A stretch of 64,000 nucleotides of DNA from Spirochaetaceae bacterium. Its GTDB lineage: Bacteria; Spirochaetota; Spirochaetia; Treponematales; Treponemataceae. Positions 43,056 to 51,152 of this stretch are shown here, piece after piece; within the stretch, counting starts at the first letter, position 1; each line of letters opens with the position of its first letter. The notes below the pieces were generated by a model. The model searched no databases. It saw only the letters and a program-made list of their open reading frames with translations, and was not told where the DNA came from. The DNA lies in NCBI GenBank assembly GCA_017614995.1, contig JAGAAX010000052.1, positions 124,001 through 188,000 of the forward strand, in the 5' to 3' direction. A program made the position numbers and the translations under genes.

Positions 43056-43493
43056 CTAAATTTCAAGAATCTCTTTCAGTTTTGGAACATAATTCCGTGA
43101 AATAATAACCTTGTAGCCGTTTTTGAGCACAGCCTCAAAGCGTCCGCTGAATGCCGGCGAAAGGCTTTCGATTTTTCCGACATTCACGATTACGGCTTTG
43201 TTTGCGCGCAGAAAGGTCTGTTCAGGCAGAATCTCCTCAAGTTCGTAAAGCTTGAGCCGCGTTTCAAGCACGTCGTTCTGCGTATATGCAAAAACCTTGT
43301 CGTCTACAGATTCAAAATACAAGATTTCAGACTTTTCAACCAGACGGATCTGGTTGTCCTTGTAAAAGTTCATTTTTGAATTTCCGTTTTTCAACTGGTT
43401 CAAAAGCCTTGTAATGCCTTCGTCCAAAAATTCGCACTTTACAATGATTTCATCTTCTTCGTTCTGCTGTTTGTCTAAAATCGTAATTTTCAT
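43056..43493 (-). CDS. LytTR-family DNA-binding regulator
   Basis: 145 residues. The C-terminal LytTR domain runs from about residue 48: EKSEILYFESVDDKVFAYTQNDVLETRLKLYELEEILPEQTFLRANKAVIVNVGKIESLSPAFSGRFEAVLKNGYKVIIS. There is no receiver domain, as in stand-alone LytTR regulators that pair with a membrane protein. It lies 27 bp after the amide hydrolase gene, suggesting one operon. Confidence 0.9.
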   Translation of the reverse strand: MKITILDKQQNEEDEIIVKCEFLDEGITRLLNQLKNGNSKMNFYKDNQIRLVEKSEILYFESVDDKVFAYTQNDVLETRLKLYELEEILPEQTFLRANKAVIVNVGKIESLSPAFSGRFEAVLKNGYKVIISRNYVPKLKEILEI

Positions 43494-43520
43494 CTGTTAA
43501 TCCGAATTAACCGCTTTTTC

Positions 43521-44618
43521 TTAAAATTCAACTACAATAGGTTTACCATAGTTTTCACGAAAATAATAGGTTATTTTCTTTGAATTTGGCTCAAAAACTG
43601 CGCTCCATGCTGTAAGCTCTTCGCCGCTTGTGCTGTACTGGCTTGCATGTACAGATTTAAGTGCATCGCGGACGCTTTCTGCATTCATTGCACCTTGTGC
43701 ATTGTCATAAGTTTGTTTCAGCTTTGCAAAGCGCAGCTTTGAGTTTTCTTCAATGTTTTCTGCTCCTGTCCCTTTTTTTGGAGAATCAGCAGTGTAGTGG
43801 TTTGTAAGAATTTTTGTCTCGCTCACATACATCTGATTGTCAGCCCATTCAACTACAACGCTTCTGCCTGTATTGTCGCAGAGTGCAAAATGGTGTGCAG
43901 CACCGATTACAGAATGCATGTCGTGGTTCTCTAAAATTGCTATGGCTTCATCAACTGTTGCAGCCTTATCAAGCACCAGCCTGATTGCGTCAGTTGTGGT
44001 TACGCTGATTTTGCCGCGCTCCTGTGCGGTTGCTTCTCTGTCGCCTGCCATTAAGTCTGCAATGTAAAGTCCTTTTTCATTCATTCCGTCCATAGGAACG
44101 TAGATGAGCCCGAGTGCGGCGGCATCTGCCGGAAATTTGTTTGCCGGTTTCCAGCCGCGGTCAAGCCCCATGTGGCTAAGACAGCATGTAGAAACTGATT
44201 CATAGCCGTTATCCGGCTTAGTGTGAATAATCATTATGGCGCAGTCGTTCCAGTCGTAGTTGCGTCCAAAAATCATGCCGCCGCATGGTGCGGTGTTTCT
44301 TGCGGCAATTGAACTACAGCCAAAGTCGCCCAATGTGATTTTCAAGTCGGGCATTGTCTTTATTTTTGGAGAAGTCCATGTGCCTTTTTTCAAAGACTTT
44401 GTGATGAAGTTGCGCAAGTCGTCAACAGATTTGCCGCCGCCGTTTGCAAGATATTCGTCAAGACGGTAGTCGCCTTCAAATTCCATGAAGAAGACGCCGT
44501 CATCAAGCTGTTTGATTGATTTTGCAGTTTTTGATTCTTCAGACCATGCACCAAAGCTGATTGCAAATGCACTGATTGCTGTAAGAATAAGAACTAATGT
44601 AATGCTTAATTTTTTCAT
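43521..44618 (-). CDS. Linear amide C-N hydrolase (choloylglycine-hydrolase-like), secreted
   Basis: 365 residues with a signal peptide (KLSITLVLILTAISAFA). The Ntn-hydrolase nucleophile is probably the cysteine in DFGCSSIAARN (about residue 100), followed by CGGMIFGRNYDWNDCA, similar to the GRNMD box of bile-salt and penicillin-V hydrolases. The pre-peptide before it would be removed on maturation. The substrate could be a bile salt or an acyl-amide signal. It is the first gene of the cluster with LytTR and DUF3021-like genes. Confidence 0.85.
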   Translation of the reverse strand: MKKLSITLVLILTAISAFAISFGAWSEESKTAKSIKQLDDGVFFMEFEGDYRLDEYLANGGGKSVDDLRNFITKSLKKGTWTSPKIKTMPDLKITLGDFGCSSIAARNTAPCGGMIFGRNYDWNDCAIMIIHTKPDNGYESVSTCCLSHMGLDRGWKPANKFPADAAALGLIYVPMDGMNEKGLYIADLMAGDREATAQERGKISVTTTDAIRLVLDKAATVDEAIAILENHDMHSVIGAAHHFALCDNTGRSVVVEWADNQMYVSETKILTNHYTADSPKKGTGAENIEENSKLRFAKLKQTYDNAQGAMNAESVRDALKSVHASQYSTSGEELTAWSAVFEPNSKKITYYFRENYGKPIVVEF

Positions 44619-44689
44619 GTTTCACCTCTTGTGTTGTTTATGAGGTGATTCTAAGATTGCGCGGACAATTCCACAACCGGCAAAACGGC

Positions 44690-44722
44690 AAGATGCATTT
44701 TTGCCGGTGTAAGATACATTTT
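44690..44722 (-). promoter_or_regulatory. Direct repeats, candidate LytTR binding sites
   Basis: AAGATGCATTTT (44690-44701) and AAGATACATTTT (44711-44722) are direct repeats with starts 21 bp apart, about two helical turns. LytTR regulators bind such paired repeats. On the minus strand they lie upstream of a possible promoter (TTGTGG, 17 bp, TAGAAT) of the amide hydrolase gene. Confidence 0.45.
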
Positions 44723-44768
44723 GAAACTGCTGAAATTTTATAAGGAATGCCGCTTCTGCGGTGCAGGG

Positions 44769-45170
44769 CTACTTTTGGAGCTTCATTCCGTTTATTGTAA
44801 CGTACGCAATTTTTGTTCCGGCATCGTCTGTGACATTTACAGCATAAAGGCAGGTAGTTTTTCCGTCTTTTATTAAGCTTGATTCTGCAATAACCTTGCT
44901 GCCTTTTGCCATGCCGAGAAAAGCTATCTGGCTTGCAGTTGAAACAGTCTGCGGCTGATTAAAGTTTGACGAAACCGCAAAAGTAAAATCTGCAAGAGTA
45001 AAAATTGCGCCGCCCATTACGCCGCCGTAAGCGTTTTTGTGGTTTTCGCCTATTTCAAAAGAACATTTTGCGTAATGCTCGCCGACTGCCTCTATTACAA
45101 TGTCTGTAGCTTTTGAAGCATACAAGTCTTTGCTAAAAATTTCGCGCGCTTTTTCCAAATCTGTGTTCAT
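44769..45170 (-). CDS. Hotdog-fold thioesterase, PaaI-like
   Basis: 133 residues from the ATG at 45170, with AAGGAAA 6 nt upstream. The hotdog core is CSFEIGENHKNAYGGVMGGAIFTLADFTFAV, with the GG and D typical of PaaI-type acyl-CoA thioesterases. The enzyme hydrolyses an acyl-CoA; the substrate is unknown. It lies upstream of the direct repeats that precede the amide hydrolase, on the same strand. Confidence 0.9.
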   Translation of the reverse strand: MNTDLEKAREIFSKDLYASKATDIVIEAVGEHYAKCSFEIGENHKNAYGGVMGGAIFTLADFTFAVSSNFNQPQTVSTASQIAFLGMAKGSKVIAESSLIKDGKTTCLYAVNVTDDAGTKIAYVTINGMKLQK

Positions 45171-45267
45171 GCTGGTTTCCTTTTGCAAGATTATACAATA
45201 AAAGTGCTAAAAATGAGAATAGAAAAGCTGAAATTGGAGGAAAATTAGATATATTGGAGATTTTTAC

Positions 45268-45296
45268 TTGACAATTATGCTGAATATGGAGATAAT
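45268..45296 (+). promoter_or_regulatory. Promoter of the C-type-lectin lipoprotein
   Basis: TTGACA (45268-45273) and GATAAT (45291-45296) are 17 bp apart, about 40 bp before the ATG at 45335. Confidence 0.75.
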
Positions 45297-45334
45297 ATAG
45301 TCAGGTTGGGAAATAAACTGACAAGGATGTTGGT

Positions 45335-47680
45335 ATGAAAAGATTTTCAATAATATCGTATTTATTCCTTTTTGTTGGTCTTACCCTCATAACTTCTTGC
45401 GGCGGCGGAGGAGGCGGCGGTGGTGGAGCCGCGGCTGGACCTTCAGCATCTGCCGAAGATGTCAGCTCATCTGACTCTGTATCTGATTCTTCGTCTTCTG
45501 CTTCAGCGCCTGTTTTATCTGCCGAAGCAGAAATCCTTACATTTGAATTCAAGAAAGACTCTAATCAAGCCGCTTTTGAAGGCGACTCAACCATAAATAC
45601 AGACAATGTTTCTTCTGATTTGGTCGGCATTATCGACAGCGCAAATGCTACAGTAGTTGTTAAATATCCGTTTGATACATTGCCTGATAAGTCAGCTCTT
45701 ATACCCGAAATTACAGTTTCTGCTAATGCATCTGTTTCTCCTGAATCTGGCGCTGCACAGGATTTCAGCGTGCCTGTTACATACAGTGTAACCGTGCAGA
45801 ACGGTGCTGTAAAACGGTGGACGGTCACTTTTGAACAGCTTGCCGCAGGCGAACATAACATAGCATATCATATTGAAGACGATACCAGCGGCTTTAGACA
45901 TTCTTTCAACGAAGGTGAGACTGTTACCCTGGCTGTCCGCAGAGAAGTGACAAAGCAGAATTACTGCTTTGCTGGCTGGTACGAAGACGAGAACTGCACC
46001 GGTTCTCCAATAGAGGGCTGGTATCCTCACGAGAAGACTGCCGATGTTGAGCTTTGGCCGAAATGGCTGCCTGCACCTAGAGTAGATACATCAAATCATA
46101 CTGTCTACACAAACGGTCTGTCTGTTATCGTTAAAGATTCAGGAATGGGCACAAGTGTTTATTACGACGTGAACAACGACGGCGCTTTTGATTCTGGCGA
46201 TGTCAATCTTTCTGATATAGATCCTGTTCATACGCCGGATTTTACTAAATGGAACATTAAGGTAAGCACCCATCCTAATACGAATTATCCTCCTCTGCCG
46301 AATGCAAAAATTGCAATAACAGGCGGTATGCTTAATAATGTAGAAGCTTCTGCAACAACAAATGTATTGCTTTCAGGTAATCCTATTGTTGGTGATAAAA
46401 ATCAGCATGGTATACGGCTTGCAACTTGCCCGGGTAATGTCGTAAAGATTAAAGACGATATTAACACCTTGTCTGGAAATATTACGCTTATTGCAGCCGG
46501 TTCTTTGTCAGACGGCGATGCTGTCGCAAAATCTGAGGGCGGAAATTATGCAAATGCTGACAAGTTTGTCTTAAGAAATAAAGATTGTAATGATTTTTAT
46601 GACATAAATGTACTTAACTCTGATGTTGTTGTATTCGGTACAGTAGGTCTGCCGAATGAACCTTACACACAGGGTGTTGATGCTAACGGCGCATTCTTTA
46701 CTCTTGGCGGCGGTCACGTCAGCGCAAAAGGCACTATTTTCAGCGTATTTGTTGACGGAACAAATGCATTCTTTATTCTGCCGTCTACAACAATTGATGG
46801 CGGAACTTTTGACATGGCTGTTCCTTATGATGCTGGCGGTGCTGTAAATTATGTTGAGAATGCTTCAGAAATAAACGGAAAAAAATTGCAGTATGTTCAG
46901 TTCAAGTCTGAGGCCGGCAATTTGTCGCCTAAGAAGGTGTCTGAATATTTCGGCAATATTAAATTCTACGGAACTAATGTCAGGGTCAGCATAAATTTGC
47001 AGACCGTTCCGTTTAGTGCTATAAACGGTTATACATACTTTAATGGAAGTTTCTACAAGATTATCAAGAAGAATGCGCAAATTTCTTGGACTGAAGCATA
47101 TAACGATGCTAAAACACAAGATTTTGACGGTCTGAATGGTTATCTTGTAACTATAACTTCAAGTGTTGAGAACCGCTTTATTTATGACAGACTGCTGCAA
47201 AATGATTCTTATTATGGAAGCGTTGAACCGCAGCTTGCTACGACATGGCTTGGCGGTACTATAAGCGGTAATGACTGGATATGGGCATGCGGTCCTGAAG
47301 AAGGCAAGAAATTCTATATAGGCAGGACGTGGACTGGCAGATTCCAAATTGAAAAGGGCACTGTAGTCAAGACAAATCAGCGTGTACATGGAATGTTTGC
47401 ATCATGGGATAATGATGAAGAACGTGATTTGAATCATCTGGGATTTGCAATGAAAAATGGTAAAGAGGCACATTGGACAGAACCAAATAACGGTGAGAGT
47501 GAGCTATACTGTCAGTATTCTGGACTTTATGTTTGGAACAATTTGAAAGATAAACCTGGCGGAGATAAAAATCCTAAGTCTTATATCGTCGAGTTTACAG
47601 CATACGGTCAGCATATTCCAAATCATCCGGCGTTAAAGGCTGACAGGAGCTATTCTAATTCCAGCGCATCTGTAAAGTGA
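45335..47680 (+). CDS. Poly-glycine lipoprotein with InlB-type repeat and C-type lectin domain
   Basis: 781 residues. The lipoprotein signal ends TLITSC, followed by nine glycines, then a Ser/Ala-rich linker. Next is a bacterial Ig-like part (VTYSVTVQNGAVKRWTVTF), an InlB B-repeat-like segment (YHIEDDTSGFRHSFNEGETVTL, CFAGWYEDENCTG), a long middle region I do not recognise, and a C-terminal C-type-lectin fold: SWTEAYNDAK, NGYLVTITSSVENRFI, TWLGG, HWTEPNNGESELYCQY. The EPN motif in that fold usually means mannose-type sugar binding. A surface adhesin is likely. AAGGA precedes the ATG. Confidence 0.85.
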   Translation: MKRFSIISYLFLFVGLTLITSCGGGGGGGGGAAAGPSASAEDVSSSDSVSDSSSSASAPVLSAEAEILTFEFKKDSNQAAFEGDSTINTDNVSSDLVGIIDSANATVVVKYPFDTLPDKSALIPEITVSANASVSPESGAAQDFSVPVTYSVTVQNGAVKRWTVTFEQLAAGEHNIAYHIEDDTSGFRHSFNEGETVTLAVRREVTKQNYCFAGWYEDENCTGSPIEGWYPHEKTADVELWPKWLPAPRVDTSNHTVYTNGLSVIVKDSGMGTSVYYDVNNDGAFDSGDVNLSDIDPVHTPDFTKWNIKVSTHPNTNYPPLPNAKIAITGGMLNNVEASATTNVLLSGNPIVGDKNQHGIRLATCPGNVVKIKDDINTLSGNITLIAAGSLSDGDAVAKSEGGNYANADKFVLRNKDCNDFYDINVLNSDVVVFGTVGLPNEPYTQGVDANGAFFTLGGGHVSAKGTIFSVFVDGTNAFFILPSTTIDGGTFDMAVPYDAGGAVNYVENASEINGKKLQYVQFKSEAGNLSPKKVSEYFGNIKFYGTNVRVSINLQTVPFSAINGYTYFNGSFYKIIKKNAQISWTEAYNDAKTQDFDGLNGYLVTITSSVENRFIYDRLLQNDSYYGSVEPQLATTWLGGTISGNDWIWACGPEEGKKFYIGRTWTGRFQIEKGTVVKTNQRVHGMFASWDNDEERDLNHLGFAMKNGKEAHWTEPNNGESELYCQYSGLYVWNNLKDKPGGDKNPKSYIVEFTAYGQHIPNHPALKADRSYSNSSASVK

Positions 47681-47702
47681 ACCGCTTTTTAACAAAAACT
47701 AC

Positions 47703-47742
47703 AGTCTGCAAGAAGTACACAACCTCTTGCAGATTTTTTTTT
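47703..47742 (+). terminator. Terminator after the C-type-lectin lipoprotein
   Basis: TCTGCAAGA pairs with TCTTGCAGA around a short loop and continues into a run of T. It lies just before the end of the ALDH gene at 47741. Confidence 0.85.
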
Positions 47743-49120
47743 ATTTCATGAACATTCTTAGCAGGAACTCGTTGAGCTTGGTGTACGGCTGATAGCGCAT
47801 CGACACGTCAATCCAATTCTTTTTGTTGACTATGCTTTTTTCATGGCTGAACGTGTCAAAGCCGTATTTTCCATGGTAAGCACCCATGCCGCTTTCGCCG
47901 ACACCACCGAAACCCATGTTGTTTGTCGCAAGGTGAACGATTGTGTCATTTATGCAGCCGCCGCCAAAAGAGCACATGCCTGTAACTTTCTTTGCAAGCT
48001 TTTTGTCACGTGTAAAAATGTACAGAGCAAGCGGCTTGCTGCGGCTGTTCACTGTGTCAAAGATTTCTTCTTCAGTTTTGTAGGTAAGAATTGGCAGAAC
48101 CGGCCCGAAAACTTCCTGCTGCATAACGGCGTCATTCCATGTAATGTTGTCCATTACAGTCGGCTCAATCTTGAGTTTTGCGGCGTCTGTTTTTCCGCCA
48201 TGAACTACTTTTGCGCCGTCAATAAGAGAACAAACTCTTTCAAAATGCTTCTGGTTTATTATCTTTCCATAAGAGGCATTTGAAATCGGGTCTTTGCCGT
48301 ACTGCTTTTCAATCTGCTTTTTGAGTTCAGCAATCAGCTTGTCCTTAACAGCTTCGTGGCAGAGAATATAGTCCGGCGCAACGCAGGTCTGACCGCAGTT
48401 CAAGAATTTTCCCCATACAATGCGTGTAGCCGTAAGCGCAATATTTGCAGTTTTATCTACAATACATGGTGATTTTCCGCCGAGTTCAAGTGTTACAGGC
48501 GTAAGATTTTCGGCTGCCTTCCGCATAACTTCGTGACCGACAGTCTGGCTGCCTGTAAAGAAGATATAGTCAAATTTCTGCTCTAAAAGGCATGTGTTTT
48601 CGGCGCGTCCGCCTGTTACAACGGCTGCGTGTTCCGGCTCAAAACAACCGCCTATAATTTTTTCGATAACTGCGCTTGTGTTTGGTGAATATGCGCTAGG
48701 CTTTGCAACAACTGTGTTGCCTGCCGCAATTGCGTCTACACGCGGTTCAATTGTCAGCATAAACGGATAGTTCCACGGGCTCATAATAAGAACTGTTCCG
48801 TACGGAGATTTTTTCACATAAGTGCTTGCAACATAATTGGTTATGCTTGTCAGCCGCTTTTTATCTCTTGCGAATTTTCTTATATGTTTGAGCATATATG
48901 TGATTTCGCTTAAGACAAGACCGACTTCGCACATATAGCCTTCAAATGAACTTTTGCCGAGGTCTGCTGTAAGTGCTCCGGTTATTTCACTTTCATGATT
49001 TTTGATGTATGCGTAAAGCTTTTTAAGAGCTTTGATTCTTGTGTCAACAGGCAGTGTTGCGCCAGTTCTAAAATATTTCTGCTGTTTTTCCAAAAGCGCT
49101 TTAATTTCAGTCTGTGTCAT
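47741..49120 (-). CDS. Aldehyde dehydrogenase, ALDH3-like
   Basis: 459 residues without membrane anchor. The active-site cysteine is in NCGQTCVAPDY, the general-base glutamate in VTLELGGKSP, and the nucleotide region is FTGSQTVGHEVMRKAAENL. Family 3-like dehydrogenases oxidise medium- or long-chain aldehydes. It follows an iron-alcohol dehydrogenase gene by 2 bp, so alcohol and aldehyde steps are likely linked in one operon. AAAGAGG precedes its ATG. Confidence 0.93.
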   Translation of the reverse strand: MTQTEIKALLEKQQKYFRTGATLPVDTRIKALKKLYAYIKNHESEITGALTADLGKSSFEGYMCEVGLVLSEITYMLKHIRKFARDKKRLTSITNYVASTYVKKSPYGTVLIMSPWNYPFMLTIEPRVDAIAAGNTVVAKPSAYSPNTSAVIEKIIGGCFEPEHAAVVTGGRAENTCLLEQKFDYIFFTGSQTVGHEVMRKAAENLTPVTLELGGKSPCIVDKTANIALTATRIVWGKFLNCGQTCVAPDYILCHEAVKDKLIAELKKQIEKQYGKDPISNASYGKIINQKHFERVCSLIDGAKVVHGGKTDAAKLKIEPTVMDNITWNDAVMQQEVFGPVLPILTYKTEEEIFDTVNSRSKPLALYIFTRDKKLAKKVTGMCSFGGGCINDTIVHLATNNMGFGGVGESGMGAYHGKYGFDTFSHEKSIVNKKNWIDVSMRYQPYTKLNEFLLRMFMK

Positions 49121-49122
49121 TA

Positions 49123-50325
49123 TTATGCCTCTTTTTCCATTACGTCATAATAAAAGTGTTCAAGTTCTTTTGCATTCCATAAAACTGGAACAGGGTAGAT
49201 CGGGTTGGCTTCTTTATCTGCCCGCCGCGCAAGTTCCGGAATATCGTCTTCTTTTATGCCTTTCAGTGTATTTGGAATTCCCATTGCGGCATTCAGGCGG
49301 TAAATTTCTGCAATGAGTTTTTCTGCTGCAACTTGTGCGGAATCTGTTTTATATGCAATGCCGCCTTCAACAGCAAGAATGCTCAGCTTTTTCCATGCTT
49401 TTTTGCCGTAGCTTTTCAGAACAACCGGCAGCAGAACAGAATTTGCAAGTCCGTGCGGAATATTGTATGCGCCGCCAAGAGAGTGCGCTATAGCATGAAT
49501 GTAGCCTACATAAGAGCGTGAGAATGCGCTGCCGGCAAGATTTGCTGCTACAAGCATATTTTTGCGTGCTGCTTCATCATAGCCGTTCTTATATGCAATT
49601 TCTATGTTGGCAAGTATAAGCTGCACAGCTTTTATGGCGTATGCCCGCGATGTTTTTGTTGTTGAGCCGCCGATAAAAGCTTCTATTGCGTGCGTCAGTG
49701 CGTCCATGCCTGTTGTTGCGGTAAGACTTGCGGGCATGGTGAATGTAACTTTCGGGTCAAGAACGGCAATCCGCGGAATGAGCGGAAAATCACTTATAGG
49801 ATATTTATAGTGCGTTTCATCGTCTGTAATTATTGTTGCAACAGTTGTCTCACTGCCTGTTCCTGCTGTCGTAGGAATTGCGGCAAGAAGCGGAAGTTTG
49901 CGGTGAACTTTAAGAATTCCCTTCATCTGTGCAAGCGATTTGCGCGGGCAGGCGGCTCTTGCACCTACAGCCTTTGCACAGTCTATTGAAGAACCGCCTC
50001 CGAACGCGATTATAGCCTGGCATTTTTCAGCGTTATATATTTTCAGCGCTTCTTCAATGTTTGCAACCGTTGGATTCGGTTTTGTTTTGTCATAGACAAC
50101 ACATTCAATTCCGGCTTCGGGCAGCAGTTTTTCAAGATTTTCAGCAAGCTTTCTGATTGTAGAATCTGTTATAAGAAATACTTTGTTTATTCCCTGACTT
50201 TTAAATTCAGCCGGAAGTTCTTCAATTGAGTGGAGTATTTTCGGATCTCTATAGGGTAAAATAGGAATTGCAATATGAAAGCACGCTTGAAAAATTCTGC
50301 AATAGATTTTCTTAAAAATATTCAT
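49123..50325 (-). CDS. Iron-containing alcohol dehydrogenase
   Basis: 400 residues. Motifs: AFGGGSSIDCAKAVGA (NAD site), PTTAGTGSETT, and the metal site GMDALTHAIEAFIGG and VGYIHAIAHSLGGAYNIPHGLANSVLLP. It interconverts an alcohol and an aldehyde. It is the first gene of the pair with the aldehyde dehydrogenase. DeoC at 29586 produces acetaldehyde, a possible substrate, though this is only a suggestion. Confidence 0.95.
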   Translation of the reverse strand: MNIFKKIYCRIFQACFHIAIPILPYRDPKILHSIEELPAEFKSQGINKVFLITDSTIRKLAENLEKLLPEAGIECVVYDKTKPNPTVANIEEALKIYNAEKCQAIIAFGGGSSIDCAKAVGARAACPRKSLAQMKGILKVHRKLPLLAAIPTTAGTGSETTVATIITDDETHYKYPISDFPLIPRIAVLDPKVTFTMPASLTATTGMDALTHAIEAFIGGSTTKTSRAYAIKAVQLILANIEIAYKNGYDEAARKNMLVAANLAGSAFSRSYVGYIHAIAHSLGGAYNIPHGLANSVLLPVVLKSYGKKAWKKLSILAVEGGIAYKTDSAQVAAEKLIAEIYRLNAAMGIPNTLKGIKEDDIPELARRADKEANPIYPVPVLWNAKELEHFYYDVMEKEA

Positions 50326-50430
50326 AATATCCTTCTTGATATTTTGAGTTTTGTGGAGATTTTTTATATTTTTAATGTTTACAGTATGGCATATAGAAAT
50401 GATATTATCAAGTATTTTGTAATGTTCGTT

Positions 50431-50474
50431 TAAAAAAATAAAGGGCTTGTCCTCTGATTTTATGACAGCCCTTT
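50431..50474 (-). terminator. Terminator of the small gene at 50505
   Basis: AAAGGGCT (50440-50447) pairs with AGCCCTTT (50467-50474), and on the minus strand the stem runs into a T tract (50439-50432). The rest of the gap 50326-50430 is AT-rich, with nothing seen. Confidence 0.75.
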
Positions 50475-50504
50475 AGAAATATACACCTGCATAAAGCTTT
50501 TCAT

Positions 50505-50723
50505 TTAAGCAGTTGCAACAAGTGATTGTGTTGCTTCAACTTTTGTCAAGTATCCGGTTCGCACACAAGTATCAAACAGCTCTTTAGACATGAATTCATT
50601 TGTGATTTCATTATAGCCGTCTTTGTCACGAACGATTCTGATGACAAAACCCTCATCTGTCTCTCTCAAAAGTGTTATAAAGTCGTTCGATCCGTTCAGT
50701 GTACGCAATGAATAAGTTTCCAC
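50505..50723 (-). CDS. Small conserved-looking protein, 72 residues, unknown function
   Basis: A GTG start at 50723 is preferred because AAAGGAGG lies 5 nt before it; this gives a 72-residue soluble protein rather than 87. The centre ITLLRETDEGFVIRIVRDKDGYNEITNEFMSKELFD looks like a small alpha/beta fold. I do not recognise a family. The strong ribosome site and own terminator support a real gene. Confidence 0.65.
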   Translation of the reverse strand: METYSLRTLNGSNDFITLLRETDEGFVIRIVRDKDGYNEITNEFMSKELFDTCVRTGYLTKVEATQSLVATA

Positions 50724-50901
50724 ATCGGCCTCCTTTAGTGCTTGCCCAGACTCCCACCTCACAAACACATATTAATTTTCGGCATTAAAAAAGCCGACTT
50801 AAGCAATTTAACTTTTTTTTACAAAGACTGAAAAAAATGCCTTCTTGTATAAGGCTATCAGGGTAACCCTTTCAATGACATAAATGAAGACTTTACGCCA
50901 T

Positions 50902-50930
50902 TTGACATTGATTTGTTTTTTTGATATAGT
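50902..50930 (+). promoter_or_regulatory. Promoter of tRNA-Arg
   Basis: TTGACA (50902-50907) and TATAGT (50925-50930), spaced 17 bp, lie 12 bp before the tRNA. Confidence 0.8.
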
Positions 50931-50942
50931 GTTTTCCATTCA

Positions 50943-51016
50943 GGGATTGTAGCTCATCTGGATAGAGCAACTGCCTTCTAAGCAGTAGGTAGGGGGTTCG
51001 AGTCCCTCCAGTCCCG
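50943..51016 (+). tRNA. tRNA-Arg (TCT)
   Basis: 74 nt with a cloverleaf: acceptor GGGATTG with CAGTCCC, anticodon loop CTTCTAA (anticodon TCT), T-arm GGGGGTTCGAGTCCCTC. CCA is not encoded. A terminator (stem CCGGC/GCCGG then T run) follows at about 51036-51060. Confidence 0.95.
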
Positions 51017-51035
51017 AAATTGCATTTCTTGAAGA

Positions 51036-51060
51036 AGCCGGCTTGTGTGCCGGTTTTTTG
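51036..51060 (+). terminator. Terminator after tRNA-Arg
   Basis: The stem GCCGGC and GCCGG with a short loop runs into TTTTTT. Confidence 0.75.
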
Positions 51061-51136
51061 TTTTTTCGGCACTTCCGGCTGTTCATTCACTTTATAAAGT
51101 ATTTGCTTAAAAATCGAAAAACAGCTTTTCTTTTAT

Positions 51137-51148
51137 GTGAAATTTCAC
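51137..51148. promoter_or_regulatory. Perfect palindrome before the ABC importer operon
   Basis: GTGAAATTTCAC is a perfect 12-bp palindrome lying 4 bp before the substrate-binding-protein ATG. It may be an operator; the cognate regulator is unknown. Confidence 0.4.
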
Positions 51149-51152
51149 TAAT

